Shown one piece after another: positions 33,323 through 41,677 of a DNA stretch of 64,000 bases (the stretch's first letter is position 1; each line of letters begins with the position of its first letter). Made by a program: the position numbers and the translations under genes. The notes beneath the pieces are model-generated. The model saw only the letters and a list, made by a program, of their open reading frames with translations, was not told the DNA's origin and searched no databases. Origin of the DNA: Streptomyces sp. FIT100 (GTDB lineage Bacteria > Actinomycetota > Actinomycetes > Streptomycetales > Streptomycetaceae); contig NZ_CP075715.1 in the NCBI RefSeq assembly GCF_024584805.1, positions 6,047,526-6,111,525 of the forward strand. The letters run 5' to 3'.

Positions 33323-33786
33323 CTGAACTCCCTTCCGTGCGAAGGCCCGACCGGCATGCTCTCAGTCGTGCCCTCGCTGTGCGGGGCTGGAGGGGTTTCA
33401 AGGGGTTGGCCGGCGGCGATTTGGACAGGCGTAGGCATGGCTGCTCGCGGTGAGTACGCTCGCAGGCGTTCATTGGTGGTGCTTGTGGATGCATGGCCGT
33501 CTGTGTGCGACTGGTGTTGATTATCTTGCGATCATCCGAGGAGGCGGCCTGCAGGCGTACGAGCGTCCGTACTAGCCTGGGCTTCCGAGCAAAATGTTCC
33601 CGTGTCCAGGCCAGGGGAAGGCCGGGTAGATCCATCGCCCCCGGGTCGCGGCCTAGAGGCGCTGGCGAGTGGATCGTGTAAATGTGGGTCGTTCGTGCTT
33701 CCGGTGACGGGTGCCTGAAGGTAAGCATGGGCGTGCAGACGTGCCGCAGGCGGGAGCGTCAGTTCGAAACGAGAGCGGGTTGGTCC
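33323..33786. other. 464-bp divergent intergenic region
   Basis: Separates the 480-residue gene from the 205-residue gene. Its base composition is more even than that of core DNA. I see no structured RNA or clear promoter pair. Confidence 0.4.
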
Positions 33787-34404
33787 ATGGCGGTCGTGGC
33801 ACGAGAGCCGATGGATGTCGTCGCGGGTGCCGTGGCTCCCTGTGACCTCGTGCCCCGCGAGGCGAAGCTCGCGCTCGTCGAAGCCTTAGGCACGGAAGCC
33901 GTTGTTGCCTACCGGTATGACGTACGAGAGCGTGATCGACGAGCAGCAGATGGGATGCCGCCGCTGACGCGACCTGATGTGCTGAATCTCCTTATGGCGC
34001 TTCCCCTCGACGAGCCGGTTCCTGCCAGCTCCTTGAGCGAGAGGGAGCGGCGAGTCCTGAGAACCCTGCCGAAAGGGGCAGCGGTCCGCCGCGACGGGGT
34101 GGTTACCCGCCGAGCGTCGCAGCCTGTCCATATCGACATGGCTTTCGTGCCTGGCCGTAGCTGGGAAACGGCGATGGAGAAGGCCGAGCGGTTTACTCCA
34201 TTCTGCTCGCGCACGGTGGTGGTGGACGGGGTGCTGCGGCGCAAGGACGACGCAGTGATGCGCGCGGACTTCTACGGCATCGGACTGCTCACAGTCCAGG
34301 GGGACACCGTGGAAGTGGTGGTGCCACCGCGCCCCTTCGTGCGCAGACGTCATACCGTCGCCGGCTGGAAGTTCCTGGAAGACGTTCACCGCCAGCTTCC
34401 CTGA
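33787..34404 (+). CDS. Hypothetical protein, 205 residues
   Basis: Family not recognised. The protein is mixed alpha/beta and basic at the C-terminus (RPFVRRRHTVAGWKFLEDVH). It carries SLSERERRVLRTLPKGAAVRRDG, which resembles a helix-turn-wing element, and a central RTVVVDGVLRRKDD strand pair. I chose the ATG at 33787 because the longer upstream reading lacks a ribosome site and typical codon use. It converges with the zinc-motif gene, with 17 bp between stops. Confidence 0.5.
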   Translation: MAVVAREPMDVVAGAVAPCDLVPREAKLALVEALGTEAVVAYRYDVRERDRRAADGMPPLTRPDVLNLLMALPLDEPVPASSLSERERRVLRTLPKGAAVRRDGVVTRRASQPVHIDMAFVPGRSWETAMEKAERFTPFCSRTVVVDGVLRRKDDAVMRADFYGIGLLTVQGDTVEVVVPPRPFVRRRHTVAGWKFLEDVHRQLP

Positions 34405-34421
34405 GCGCCCGCAGTGGCTCG

Positions 34422-35582
34422 CTACGGGGCGACGGGAAGCGTCGCCCACGCCTTGAGCGGCGAGGGCGCTTGGAAACCGGACCTGGGGCTGGCGCCCAGT
34501 CCGATGCGCTGGTTCTCCAACGCGTAGCGGTCGACCGCTGCAGCACACTTGTCGCGCCACCATGACTTGCGCGGAGCGCCTGGTCGGTAGCCGGCCATTT
34601 CGGTGACCCAGTCGCTCCACGTGAGCACAGTGTGATTGTCGGCCTCGCGCCTGGTCTCGCCGTCGGATAGGCAGAAGCGATCGAGCCCCCGCCCGTCGCA
34701 CTCCTCGCAGGCGCAGGTCGCGGGATCGGCGTTGCTGTACAGCGTGGCGAGGGACGCTGCGCCCTTGAAGCACATGAGCTCCGGCATCAGCACGTTCGGG
34801 TATATGGGGCCCGCAGGCTTGCCGACTTGCGCCTTTTCGCCGGGTGGGATCGCGTGACGGAGCGAACTCTGCACGCCGATGCCGGCGCAGAACGCGCCGT
34901 GTGCCATGGCGTCGAGCGCTGCGAGATCCGTGCGCAGGAGCGCCGTGTGCTCGACGCTGGCCAGCAGGCTGCGTAGATTGGCCGGTATGTCCTTGGTCTG
35001 CTCCAGCGGGTCGAACTGGCGGAAGAGGATGAGGGCCTTCGGGTGCCGGATCTTCGCACAGACCGCTATGAGCTGACCGATGTTCTCGCGGTTCAGCCAC
35101 GTGACGTCGATGGGGAGCGTCACGATGGTGTCGGCGCGTTCGATCTTGTTGGCTTCGCGCATCACTGACTTGAGCGTCTTGGAGTCCGCCGGTGGAATGT
35201 AGCCGGTCGGTGTCAGTGCCGCGCTCGCGCCCCGCACCTTCTGGAAAGCCAGTGAGGTGTCTACGGAGGTGAACAGCTCGTCGGTGGGCACCATGAACGG
35301 CTCGTCCGCGGTCGCGACATAGCTTGTGTAGGGGGCGCTGTCGATCAGGAGAGTGCCCTCGTAGCCCGCCGTGCTGCGAAGGTGGAAGGCCCGCTCGTCG
35401 GCTTTGGCTCCGGTCATCACCACACCGCTGAAATCGTCGTCCAGTGCGTGGCGCGGCCGCGGAAGGTTGAGGGCGTTTTCATGGAGCAGTACCCGCCCCT
35501 GCAGAAGAGGCACGGCGGCAACGGTGTGGTCCAGCGTCTTCAAGGCGGGCGGTCGCCGCCTCGGGGACGGGGTGTTGCTCAT
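34422..35582 (-). CDS. Uncharacterised protein with a tRNA-guanine-transglycosylase-like zinc motif
   Basis: A 386-residue cytoplasmic protein. Its most telling feature is Cys290-x-Cys292-x2-Cys295-x21-His317, the arrangement of the zinc site in tRNA-guanine transglycosylases and DNA-modifying DpdA relatives. Upstream, alternating strands and helices (ADTIVTLPIDVTWL, KALILFRQFDPLE, HTALLRTDLAALDAM, FCAGIGVQSSLRH) look like the second half of a TIM barrel, as in that family. I could not assign the catalytic Asp. The gene starts 3 bp after the ImmA-type gene and is clearly its operon partner. The function is inferred only by motif. Confidence 0.5.
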   Translation of the reverse strand: MSNTPSPRRRPPALKTLDHTVAAVPLLQGRVLLHENALNLPRPRHALDDDFSGVVMTGAKADERAFHLRSTAGYEGTLLIDSAPYTSYVATADEPFMVPTDELFTSVDTSLAFQKVRGASAALTPTGYIPPADSKTLKSVMREANKIERADTIVTLPIDVTWLNRENIGQLIAVCAKIRHPKALILFRQFDPLEQTKDIPANLRSLLASVEHTALLRTDLAALDAMAHGAFCAGIGVQSSLRHAIPPGEKAQVGKPAGPIYPNVLMPELMCFKGAASLATLYSNADPATCACEECDGRGLDRFCLSDGETRREADNHTVLTWSDWVTEMAGYRPGAPRKSWWRDKCAAAVDRYALENQRIGLGASPRSGFQAPSPLKAWATLPVAP

Positions 35583-35585
35583 GAA

Positions 35586-36698
35586 TCACCTCGCAGAAGA
35601 GTCCGGCACATCCTTGTGTCCGGACGGAGAGGAAGCGCACAAGTAGATCTCGTGGAACTCCTCCCGACCCAGCCCCGCCAGGTGGGCGGTCTCGGTCGGA
35701 CTGAGGTGGAGCTGCTCCTCAAGCCGGGTGACGGCTTGAGCGAGATGGCGCGGGGTTTCGCGCCGGATAGTGGTCGGTTCGTTGGTGCGATAGCCCAGTG
35801 CGGACAACTCGACCATGAGCGTGCGATATTGCCATTCGCTGACAACGCCCAGGTCCATGGCTCGTCTGATGAGAGCTGCCATCGATACCCCCCACCGGGC
35901 CTTGAGGTCCAGCAGACGGGATACGTCGATGCCTGGCTTCAACTCGGGCAGGACGGCATCGTGGGGCATGAGAAATTCGGCGGCGAACCGATTGGCCTGG
36001 TCTTCCTGCACGCGCCCCTCGCCGGGCTCACCGTGCATTACCAGGTGACCCAGCTCGTGCGCGAGACTGAATCGGGAACGGTCGGCGGGAGCACTGGAGT
36101 TGAGGAGCACCAGCGGCGCCTTGTCCGCAGGCCACTGGCTCACCGCGTCGAGCGCGGTAGTGCAGAGGTCGCGCACCACGACCAGTGCGCCGGCGCCCTC
36201 GAGCAGGGCGACCATGTCATCGACGGGGCCTGCGGGGACACTCCATTCCTCGCGCACCGTCTCCGCCGCGTCGGCCGGGGTGTCGAAGTCGTTGACCTCA
36301 ATACGCCGGAACTGGATAGGGCGATGGAAGTTTGCTGCCTGGGCCAGGGATTCCACCTGGAGGCGGGTAAGCGCCAACGTCGCATGGATCCGACGCAGGG
36401 CAGGTGCCCCCAGGGAGGCGCGCTTACGGTGATGGACCAGCCCTACGCCTGCCCCGGCAGTATCGGAAGTGCGGCACAGTAGTTCGGCGGTGTAGTGGAG
36501 TGCGACGGCGAACAGTTGCACGCGCTCATCCCTGACGGGGATGCGGCCGGCTTCGGCTCGGCTCACGTACCCCTGGGTGATGCGGGTGCCTTCAAGGCGT
36601 GACAACTCGCCAGCGAGGTCGGACTGTGTCCAGCCACGCGAGTCGCGGGCCAGCGTGAGCATGGTGGGGTCCGCCACCAAGCTGCTCCGGTCGCGCAC
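35586..36698 (-). CDS. XRE helix-turn-helix protein fused to an ImmA/IrrE metallopeptidase
   Basis: A 370-residue two-domain regulator. Residues 13-70 form an XRE HTH (MLTLARDSRGWTQSDLAGEL, TQGYVSRAEAGRIPV). Residues 130-260 form an ImmA/IrrE (DUF955) domain with the zinc-protease motif HELGH at 214-218 and a later Glu in QANRFAAEFLMP. Such proteins cleave repressors (as in ICEBs1 or Deinococcus) or are fused sensors. It leads a two-gene operon with the TGT-like gene, which suggests a defence or mobile-element control module. Confidence 0.82.
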   Translation of the reverse strand: MRDRSSLVADPTMLTLARDSRGWTQSDLAGELSRLEGTRITQGYVSRAEAGRIPVRDERVQLFAVALHYTAELLCRTSDTAGAGVGLVHHRKRASLGAPALRRIHATLALTRLQVESLAQAANFHRPIQFRRIEVNDFDTPADAAETVREEWSVPAGPVDDMVALLEGAGALVVVRDLCTTALDAVSQWPADKAPLVLLNSSAPADRSRFSLAHELGHLVMHGEPGEGRVQEDQANRFAAEFLMPHDAVLPELKPGIDVSRLLDLKARWGVSMAALIRRAMDLGVVSEWQYRTLMVELSALGYRTNEPTTIRRETPRHLAQAVTRLEEQLHLSPTETAHLAGLGREEFHEIYLCASSPSGHKDVPDSSAR

Positions 36699-36880
36699 GG
36701 TCCACCTCCAGCCCTGGCGAAGTCAACTCCCCAGAGGGTACACGGTTTTATGCCAAGAAATATTCCGCACGCGATCCGCAGGTTGTCGTGGTTCCAGATA
36801 TATCAGGGCCCACTGACAGTCCAGCTCTGACCCGAGGTGGTCGCTCATGTCGCCGGACAGCAGGCGTTGGAAAGCAGGAA

Positions 36881-36917
36881 GCCCCGGTCCCGCCATAGAG
36901 CTTGGCGAGGCCGGGGC
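36881..36917 (-). terminator. Terminator after trxA
   Basis: GCCCCGGTCCCGCCA and TGGCGAGGCCGGGGC pair over 15 positions with two mismatches and a 7-nt loop, 41 bp past the trxA stop. Confidence 0.6.
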
Positions 36918-36957
36918 CGGGTGAAGCTGCCGCGGAGGGCGTCGGCGCGGTCTGCGG

Positions 36958-37284
36958 TCAGCGGGAGATGAAGTCGCGCAGTTCGCGCTGGAGGGCTGCC
37001 TTGGGCTTGGCGCCGACGATGGTCTTGGTGACCCGGCCGCCGACGAAGACGTTCATCGTCGGGATGGACATGACTCCGTACGCGGCGGCTGTCTCCGGGT
37101 TCTCGTCGATGTTGAGCTTGACGATCTCGATCCGGTCGCCGTATTCGGCGGCGATGGCTTCCAACGACGGGGTCAGCTGGCGGCAGGGACCGCACCAGGC
37201 CGCCCAGAAGTCGACGAGCACCGGCTTGTCGCTCTGCAGGACGTCCTCGATGAAGGACTTGTCGGTGACGTTCTTGAGGGCCAT
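36958..37284 (-). CDS. trxA: Thioredoxin
   Basis: A 108-residue thioredoxin with the redox pair Cys31-Gly-Pro-Cys34 in WAAWCGPCR and the cis-Pro segment SIPTMNVF. It would recycle the arsenate reductases encoded upstream in the same minus-strand operon (arsC, arsC, trxB, trxA). It begins 27 bp after trxB. Confidence 0.92.
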   Translation of the reverse strand: MALKNVTDKSFIEDVLQSDKPVLVDFWAAWCGPCRQLTPSLEAIAAEYGDRIEIVKLNIDENPETAAAYGVMSIPTMNVFVGGRVTKTIVGAKPKAALQRELRDFISR

Positions 37285-37311
37285 GGTGCGGCCTCCTCTC
37301 GCGTGTGGTGG

Positions 37312-38274
37312 TTATCGCGCGTCGGCTAGGGCGGCGAGGTAGCGCTCGGCGTCGAGGGCGGCGGCGCACCCGGTGCCGGCGGCCGTGATGGCCTGGCGGT
37401 AGGTGTGGTCGACGACGTCGCCGGCGGCGAAGACGCCGGGCAGGCTGGTGCGCGTGGACGGGGAGTGCACCTTGAGGTAGCCCTCGGCGTCCAGGTCGAG
37501 CTGGTCGGTGAAGAGCTCGGTGCGCGGGTCGTGGCCGATCGCGATGAACAGGCCCGTCACATCGAGGTGTTGGGCCTCTTCCGTGATGACGTTGCGGACC
37601 GTGAGGCCGGAGAGCTTGCCGTCCTTGTCCTCCAGTTCGGTGATCTCACTGTCGAAGAGGAAGGAGATCTTGTCGTCCGTGAACGCGCGGTTCTGCATGA
37701 CCTGGGAGGCCCGCAGGGTGGAGCGCCGGTGGACGATGGTGACCGAGCGGGCAAAGCGGGTGAGGAAGGTGGCTTCTTCCATGGCGGTGTCGCCGCCGCC
37801 GACCACGACGATGTCGCGGTCGCGGAAGAAGACCCCGTCGCAGGTGGCGCACCAGCACACTCCGCGGCCGGAGAGGTCGTCCTCCTTGGGGAGGCCGAGC
37901 TTGCGGTAGCCGGAGCCAGTCGCGATGATCACGGCCCTCGCGCGGTGGATGGTGCCCTCGGAGTCGGTGACGGTCTTGAGGTCGCCGGTCAGGTCGACCG
38001 AGACGATGTCGTCGTCGATCATCTCCGCGCCGAACCGTTCGGCCTGGGCCCGCATGTTCTCCATGAGGACCGGGCCGTCGACCCCCTCGGGGAAGCCGGG
38101 GAAGTTCTCGACCTCCGTGGTCGTCGTCAGGGAGCCGCCGACGAAGATTGCACCGCCGAAGACGAGCGGCGCAAGGTTGGCGCGCGCCGTGTAGAGGGCT
38201 GCGGTGTACCCGGCGGGGCCGGAGCCTATGACGATGACGTTGCGTACGTCGTCGGTCTCGGTCACGGCGGTCAC
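37312..38274 (-). CDS. trxB: Thioredoxin reductase
   Basis: A 320-residue low-molecular-weight thioredoxin reductase. FAD loop VIGSGPAGYTAALYTARA, redox-active CATC in CWCATCDGVFF, NADPH loop VVVGGGDTAMEEATFL and GVFAAGDVVDHTYRQ near the C-terminus. The GTG at 38274 overlaps the end of arsC by 4 bp, so translation is coupled. With trxA it supplies electrons for arsenate reduction; in Streptomyces ars loci such a gene is called arsT. Confidence 0.9.
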   Translation of the reverse strand: MTAVTETDDVRNVIVIGSGPAGYTAALYTARANLAPLVFGGAIFVGGSLTTTTEVENFPGFPEGVDGPVLMENMRAQAERFGAEMIDDDIVSVDLTGDLKTVTDSEGTIHRARAVIIATGSGYRKLGLPKEDDLSGRGVCWCATCDGVFFRDRDIVVVGGGDTAMEEATFLTRFARSVTIVHRRSTLRASQVMQNRAFTDDKISFLFDSEITELEDKDGKLSGLTVRNVITEEAQHLDVTGLFIAIGHDPRTELFTDQLDLDAEGYLKVHSPSTRTSLPGVFAAGDVVDHTYRQAITAAGTGCAAALDAERYLAALADAR

Positions 38275-38690
38275 GCCTGCTTCTTGGCGTCGATCTCGGC
38301 GATCAGGCCCTCGATGAGGCCCTTGATCTCGTCGCGGATGGGGCGGACGGCCTCGACGCCCTGGCCGGCCGGGTCCTCGAGCTGCCAGTCGAGGTAGGTC
38401 TTGCCGGGGAAGTACGGGCAGGCATCCCCGCAGCCCATGGTGATGATGTAGTCGGACGCCTGAGCGGCCTCCGGGGTGAGGACCTTCGGCTTCTGGTCGG
38501 AGATGTCGATGCCCAGCTCGGCCATCGCGGCGACGGCGGACGGGTTGATCTGGTCGCCCGGCATGGAGCCGGCGGAGCGGACCTCGACGCGGTCGCCCGC
38601 GAGGTGGCGCAGGAACCCGGCCGCCATCTGGGAGCGGCCCGCGTTGTGGATGCAGACGAACAGGACGGAGGCGGCAGGAGCGGAGGACAT
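38271..38690 (-). CDS. arsC: Arsenate reductase, thioredoxin-coupled type
   Basis: A 139-residue low-molecular-weight-phosphatase-fold reductase. The P-loop is VCIHNAGRS with nucleophile Cys13; the redox pair appears as Cys87 and Cys91 in MGCGDACPYFPG. It reduces As(V) to As(III) with thioredoxin. It is followed by overlapping trxB and preceded by a second, longer ArsC. Confidence 0.9.
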   Translation of the reverse strand: MSSAPAASVLFVCIHNAGRSQMAAGFLRHLAGDRVEVRSAGSMPGDQINPSAVAAMAELGIDISDQKPKVLTPEAAQASDYIITMGCGDACPYFPGKTYLDWQLEDPAGQGVEAVRPIRDEIKGLIEGLIAEIDAKKQA

Positions 38691-38735
38691 CTGTTCTTCC
38701 TTGGGGTGAGTCGACTGCGGTGGTGATGTGGGGGT

Positions 38736-39365
38736 TCAGGATGCGAGCTGCGTGAGCAGTTCGGTGACGTGGGCGTCGATGGCGTCGCGGATTTCGCGGA
38801 CGACGGCGATGGGCGCGCCGTCGGGGTCTGCGACCGGCCAGTCGAGGTAGCGGCGGCCGGGCACGACGGGGCAAGCGTCTCCGCAGCCCATCGTGATCAC
38901 GATGTCGGCGGCTTGGACTACCTCTTCCGTCAGCGGCTTGGGGTAGGCGTCGGTGAGGTCGGCGCCCGCCTCGGTGAGGGCCTGGGCGATGTGCGGCTCC
39001 ACCTCGTCGGCGGGGTGGGTACCCGCGGAGGAGACGGTGACGCGCTCTCCCGCCCGGTGGGCGAGGAGGGCGGCGGCCATCTGCGAGCGGCCGGCGTTCT
39101 GGCTGCACACGAAGAGAACCCGCGTCCGGTCGCCCGTGAGCCCCTGGGTGTGGGCGAGGGCGTCCAGACGCTCGGCGGTCAGCCGTTCCGCCAGCACCAC
39201 CAGGTGCGTACGGATGCGGGCGTGCTCAGCGAGACGTGCGTACGAGTCGGCGAGCAGGCCCAGCGCGGTTTCCGGCGCGAAGCTGCCGGCGTACCGGGAG
39301 GCGAGACGGGCAGCCCCCGCGGCCAGACGTTCGTCCGGCAGAAGGGGCGGGAGAGGTGTGGACAT
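38736..39365 (-). CDS. Arsenate reductase with an extra N-terminal helical domain
   Basis: A 209-residue protein. Residues 1-75 form a helical domain of three predicted helices (ERLAAGAARLASRYAGSF, LLADSYARLAEHARIRTHL) found in some actinobacterial ArsC proteins. The catalytic part follows, with P-loop VCSQNAGRS and MGCGDACPVVPGR. It is a second arsenate reductase in the same operon. I took the ATG at 39365; an upstream ATG at 39389 is less likely because it intrudes on the short arsR promoter region. Confidence 0.82.
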   Translation of the reverse strand: MSTPLPPLLPDERLAAGAARLASRYAGSFAPETALGLLADSYARLAEHARIRTHLVVLAERLTAERLDALAHTQGLTGDRTRVLFVCSQNAGRSQMAAALLAHRAGERVTVSSAGTHPADEVEPHIAQALTEAGADLTDAYPKPLTEEVVQAADIVITMGCGDACPVVPGRRYLDWPVADPDGAPIAVVREIRDAIDAHVTELLTQLAS

Positions 39366-39419
39366 GGCGTTCCTGTTCAAAGGAGCCAATAAGGTCAGCT
39401 CGGACTGGTGTCAGGCCCA

Positions 39420-39439
39420 GCTGATGTGACAGTATCAGC
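39420..39439. promoter_or_regulatory. ArsR-type operator between divergent ars operons
   Basis: GCTGAT-N8-ATCAGC is a perfect dyad ending 2 bp before the arsR ATG. It contains CAGTAT, a possible -10, placed for a leaderless arsR transcript, so bound repressor would block the promoter directly. Confidence 0.55.
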
Positions 39440-39441
39440 AC

Positions 39442-39756
39442 ATGATGACGTCAGTCGACACTGATCTGATCCGGGTTCTGGCCGACCCGCTCAGGCTCCA
39501 GATCGTGACCCTGCTTGCGCGCGAGACCCTCTGCACCACCCATCTTGTGGAGGAGACGGGTGCCAAGCAGACGAACCTCTCCAACCACTTGAAGGTGCTG
39601 CGTGAGGCCGGGGTCGTGGAGACGGAGCCATGCGGGCGGTACATCTACTACCGGCTGCGCCCGGAAGTCATCGAAGCCCTCGCCGGCAAGTTCGCCGACC
39701 TCGCTCTGACCGCGCGTGCCACCGCCGAAGCGAACCTCAAGCGGTCCTGCCCGTAG
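39442..39756 (+). CDS. arsR: ArsR/SmtB-family arsenic repressor
   Basis: A 104-residue winged-helix repressor. IRVLADPLRLQIVTLLARETLCTTHLVEE includes Cys31 at the start of the alpha-3 region, the recognition helix is TNLSNHLKVLREAGVV, and the wing is GRYIYYRL. A second Cys is near the C-terminus (KRSCP). As(III) binding by cysteines would release the dyad immediately upstream. It controls the divergent arsC and plus-strand aqp-arsO genes. Confidence 0.88.
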   Translation: MMTSVDTDLIRVLADPLRLQIVTLLARETLCTTHLVEETGAKQTNLSNHLKVLREAGVVETEPCGRYIYYRLRPEVIEALAGKFADLALTARATAEANLKRSCP

Positions 39757-39793
39757 CCCGCTGTCTGCCTCACCTGCCCGAGGAGATCCTGTC

Positions 39794-40588
39794 TTGACCG
39801 CCACCGAGCCCGTCGGCGCCGCCCCCGCAGCGGAGTCCGCCATAGCCGCCGACGTGCCCCAGCCCGCACCCGGCGCCACCCCGCCCCGCACCCCACTCGC
39901 CGCCCGCGCCGCCGCCGAGCTCGTGGGCACCGCCGCCCTGGTGGCGATCGTCGTCGGCTCCGGCATCCAGGCCACCGACCTCACCGACGACGTCGCCTTG
40001 CAGCTCCTCGCCAACTCCACCGCCACCGTCTTCGGCCTCGGCGTCCTGATCGCCCTCCTCGGCCCGGTCTCCGGTGCCCACTTCAACCCGGCCGTCACCC
40101 TGGCCGAGTGGTGGACCGCCCGCCGCGGCGGCGCGGGCGTGAACGCGCGCGAGCTCGCCGTCTACGTGCCCTCCCAGATCGTCGGCGCGATCGCGGGCGC
40201 TGTGCTGGCGGACGCGATGTTCGGCGAACCGCTGGTGAAGTGGTCCACCCACGACCGCTCCGCCGGAAACCTGCTCCTCGGCGAGGTCGTCGCCACCGCC
40301 GGCCTGATTCTGCTGATCTTCGGCCTGGCCCGCACCGACCGGCTGCGCTTCGCACCCGTCGCGGTCGCCTCGTACATCGGCGCCGCCTACTGGTTCACCT
40401 CCTCCACGTCGTTCGCGAACCCGGCGGTGACCATCGGGCGTGCCTTCACGGACACCTTCGCCGGTATCGCCCCGGGCTCCGTGGCCGGCTTCATCGGCAT
40501 GCAGCTGATCGGTGCGGTGGTGGGCCTGGCCCTGGTGGCGGTCATCTTCATGCGCGGCAAGACGGACGCCGGGACGCCTGCGGCATGA
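39794..40588 (+). CDS. MIP-family aquaporin/aquaglyceroporin in the ars operon
   Basis: A 264-residue channel with six membrane helices and both selectivity loops, HFNPAVT and FANPAVT. A Pro/Ala-rich N-terminus of about 35 residues precedes the first helix. The start is TTG at 39794, supported by GAGGAGAT upstream. It holds the place usually taken by an ArsB/Acr3 permease; the AqpS channel of Sinorhizobium meliloti is known to conduct arsenite out after ArsC reduction, and the same role is inferred here. Its stop overlaps the ATG of the next gene. Confidence 0.85.
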   Translation: MTATEPVGAAPAAESAIAADVPQPAPGATPPRTPLAARAAAELVGTAALVAIVVGSGIQATDLTDDVALQLLANSTATVFGLGVLIALLGPVSGAHFNPAVTLAEWWTARRGGAGVNARELAVYVPSQIVGAIAGAVLADAMFGEPLVKWSTHDRSAGNLLLGEVVATAGLILLIFGLARTDRLRFAPVAVASYIGAAYWFTSSTSFANPAVTIGRAFTDTFAGIAPGSVAGFIGMQLIGAVVGLALVAVIFMRGKTDAGTPAA

Positions 40589-41643
40589 GCCGACGCACGG
40601 ACGTGGTGGTGATCGGCGGCGGCCAAGCAGGGCTTGCCGCCGGCTACCACCTGCGCCGCCTGGGCATCGAGCACGTCATCCTCGACGCCCAGACGACGCC
40701 GGGCGGGGCCTGGCAGCACACCTGGGACTCCCTGCGCCTGTTCTCCCCGGCCGCCTACTCCTCCCTGCCTGGTCGGCTCATGCCGCTCCAGCCCGGGCAG
40801 ACGTACCCGGACGCCAGGCACGTGGTGGAGTACCTCGCGGACTACGAGAAGCGGTACGAACTCCCGGTCCAGCGCGGCGTCTGGGCCGACGCGGTCCACC
40901 GCGACGGCGCCTTCCTGCGCGTCGAGACCGACTGCGGCGACTGGCAGGCCCGCGCCGTCGTCAGCGCCACCGGAACCTGGACGCGCCCGTTCATGCCAGC
41001 TGTGCCCGGCCGGCGCGAGTACACCGGCCGCCAGCTGCACACCGTGCAGTACGGCAGCCCTTCGGAATTCGCCGGCCAGCGGGTGATCGTCGTGGGCGGC
41101 GGAAACTCCGGTGCCCAGATCGCCGCCGACCTCGCCGGTACCGCCGAGCTGACCTGGGTCACCCAGCGCCCGCCCCGCTACCTCGCCGATGACATCGACG
41201 GCCGCGCCCTCTTCGACGCCGCGACCGCCCGCCGCCGCGCCCTCGACGAAGGCCGCACCGACACCGGCGGCGTCGCCTCGCTCGGCGACATCGTCGCCGT
41301 CCCACCGGTACGCGCCGCCCGCGACGCCGGACTCCTGTCCGCGAAGCCGATGTTCAGCCGCCTCACCCCGACCGGTGCGGAATGGGCGGACGGTACCCGT
41401 GCCGAGGCGGATGCCGTCATCTGGTGCACCGGCTTCCGCCCGGCACTGGCCCACTTCGCCTCCCTTCGCCTGCGCGGCAGCCGCGGTCGTATCGCCACCG
41501 CCGGCACCCGCGCGGTGGATGAGCCCCGCCTGCACCTGCTCGGCTACGGCGACTGGACCGGCCCTGCCTCCGCCACCCTCATCGGCGTCGGCCGCCCCGC
41601 CCGGGACACGGCCCGGGAGATCGCCGGACTGCTGCGGGCTTGA
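40585..41643 (+). CDS. arsO: FAD-dependent monooxygenase-like protein ArsO
   Basis: A 352-residue flavoprotein. FAD loop VVIGGGQAGLAAGYHLRR, NADPH loop VIVVGGGNSGAQIAADLAG, the intermediate GTWTRPFMP and C-terminal WCTGFRPALAHF. ArsO proteins are found in Streptomyces ars clusters and belong to the FMO/trimethylamine-oxidase-like group; the reaction is not settled. It overlaps the aquaporin gene by ATGA. The -35 of the MerR promoter lies on its stop codon. Confidence 0.82.
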   Translation: MSRRTDVVVIGGGQAGLAAGYHLRRLGIEHVILDAQTTPGGAWQHTWDSLRLFSPAAYSSLPGRLMPLQPGQTYPDARHVVEYLADYEKRYELPVQRGVWADAVHRDGAFLRVETDCGDWQARAVVSATGTWTRPFMPAVPGRREYTGRQLHTVQYGSPSEFAGQRVIVVGGGNSGAQIAADLAGTAELTWVTQRPPRYLADDIDGRALFDAATARRRALDEGRTDTGGVASLGDIVAVPPVRAARDAGLLSAKPMFSRLTPTGAEWADGTRAEADAVIWCTGFRPALAHFASLRLRGSRGRIATAGTRAVDEPRLHLLGYGDWTGPASATLIGVGRPARDTAREIAGLLRA

Positions 41644-41670
41644 CCTTCGAGTCGGGTTGAAGGTTTACGT
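41640..41670 (+). promoter_or_regulatory. MerR-type promoter with operator in the spacer
   Basis: TTGACC at 41640 and TTACGT at 41665 are separated by 19 bp, the long spacer of MerR-activated promoters. The spacer region holds ACCTTC-N10-GAAGGT (41643-41664), a perfect dyad centred between the hexamers. It remains intact although its gene is broken. Confidence 0.7.
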
Positions 41671-41677
41671 TCGAGGT

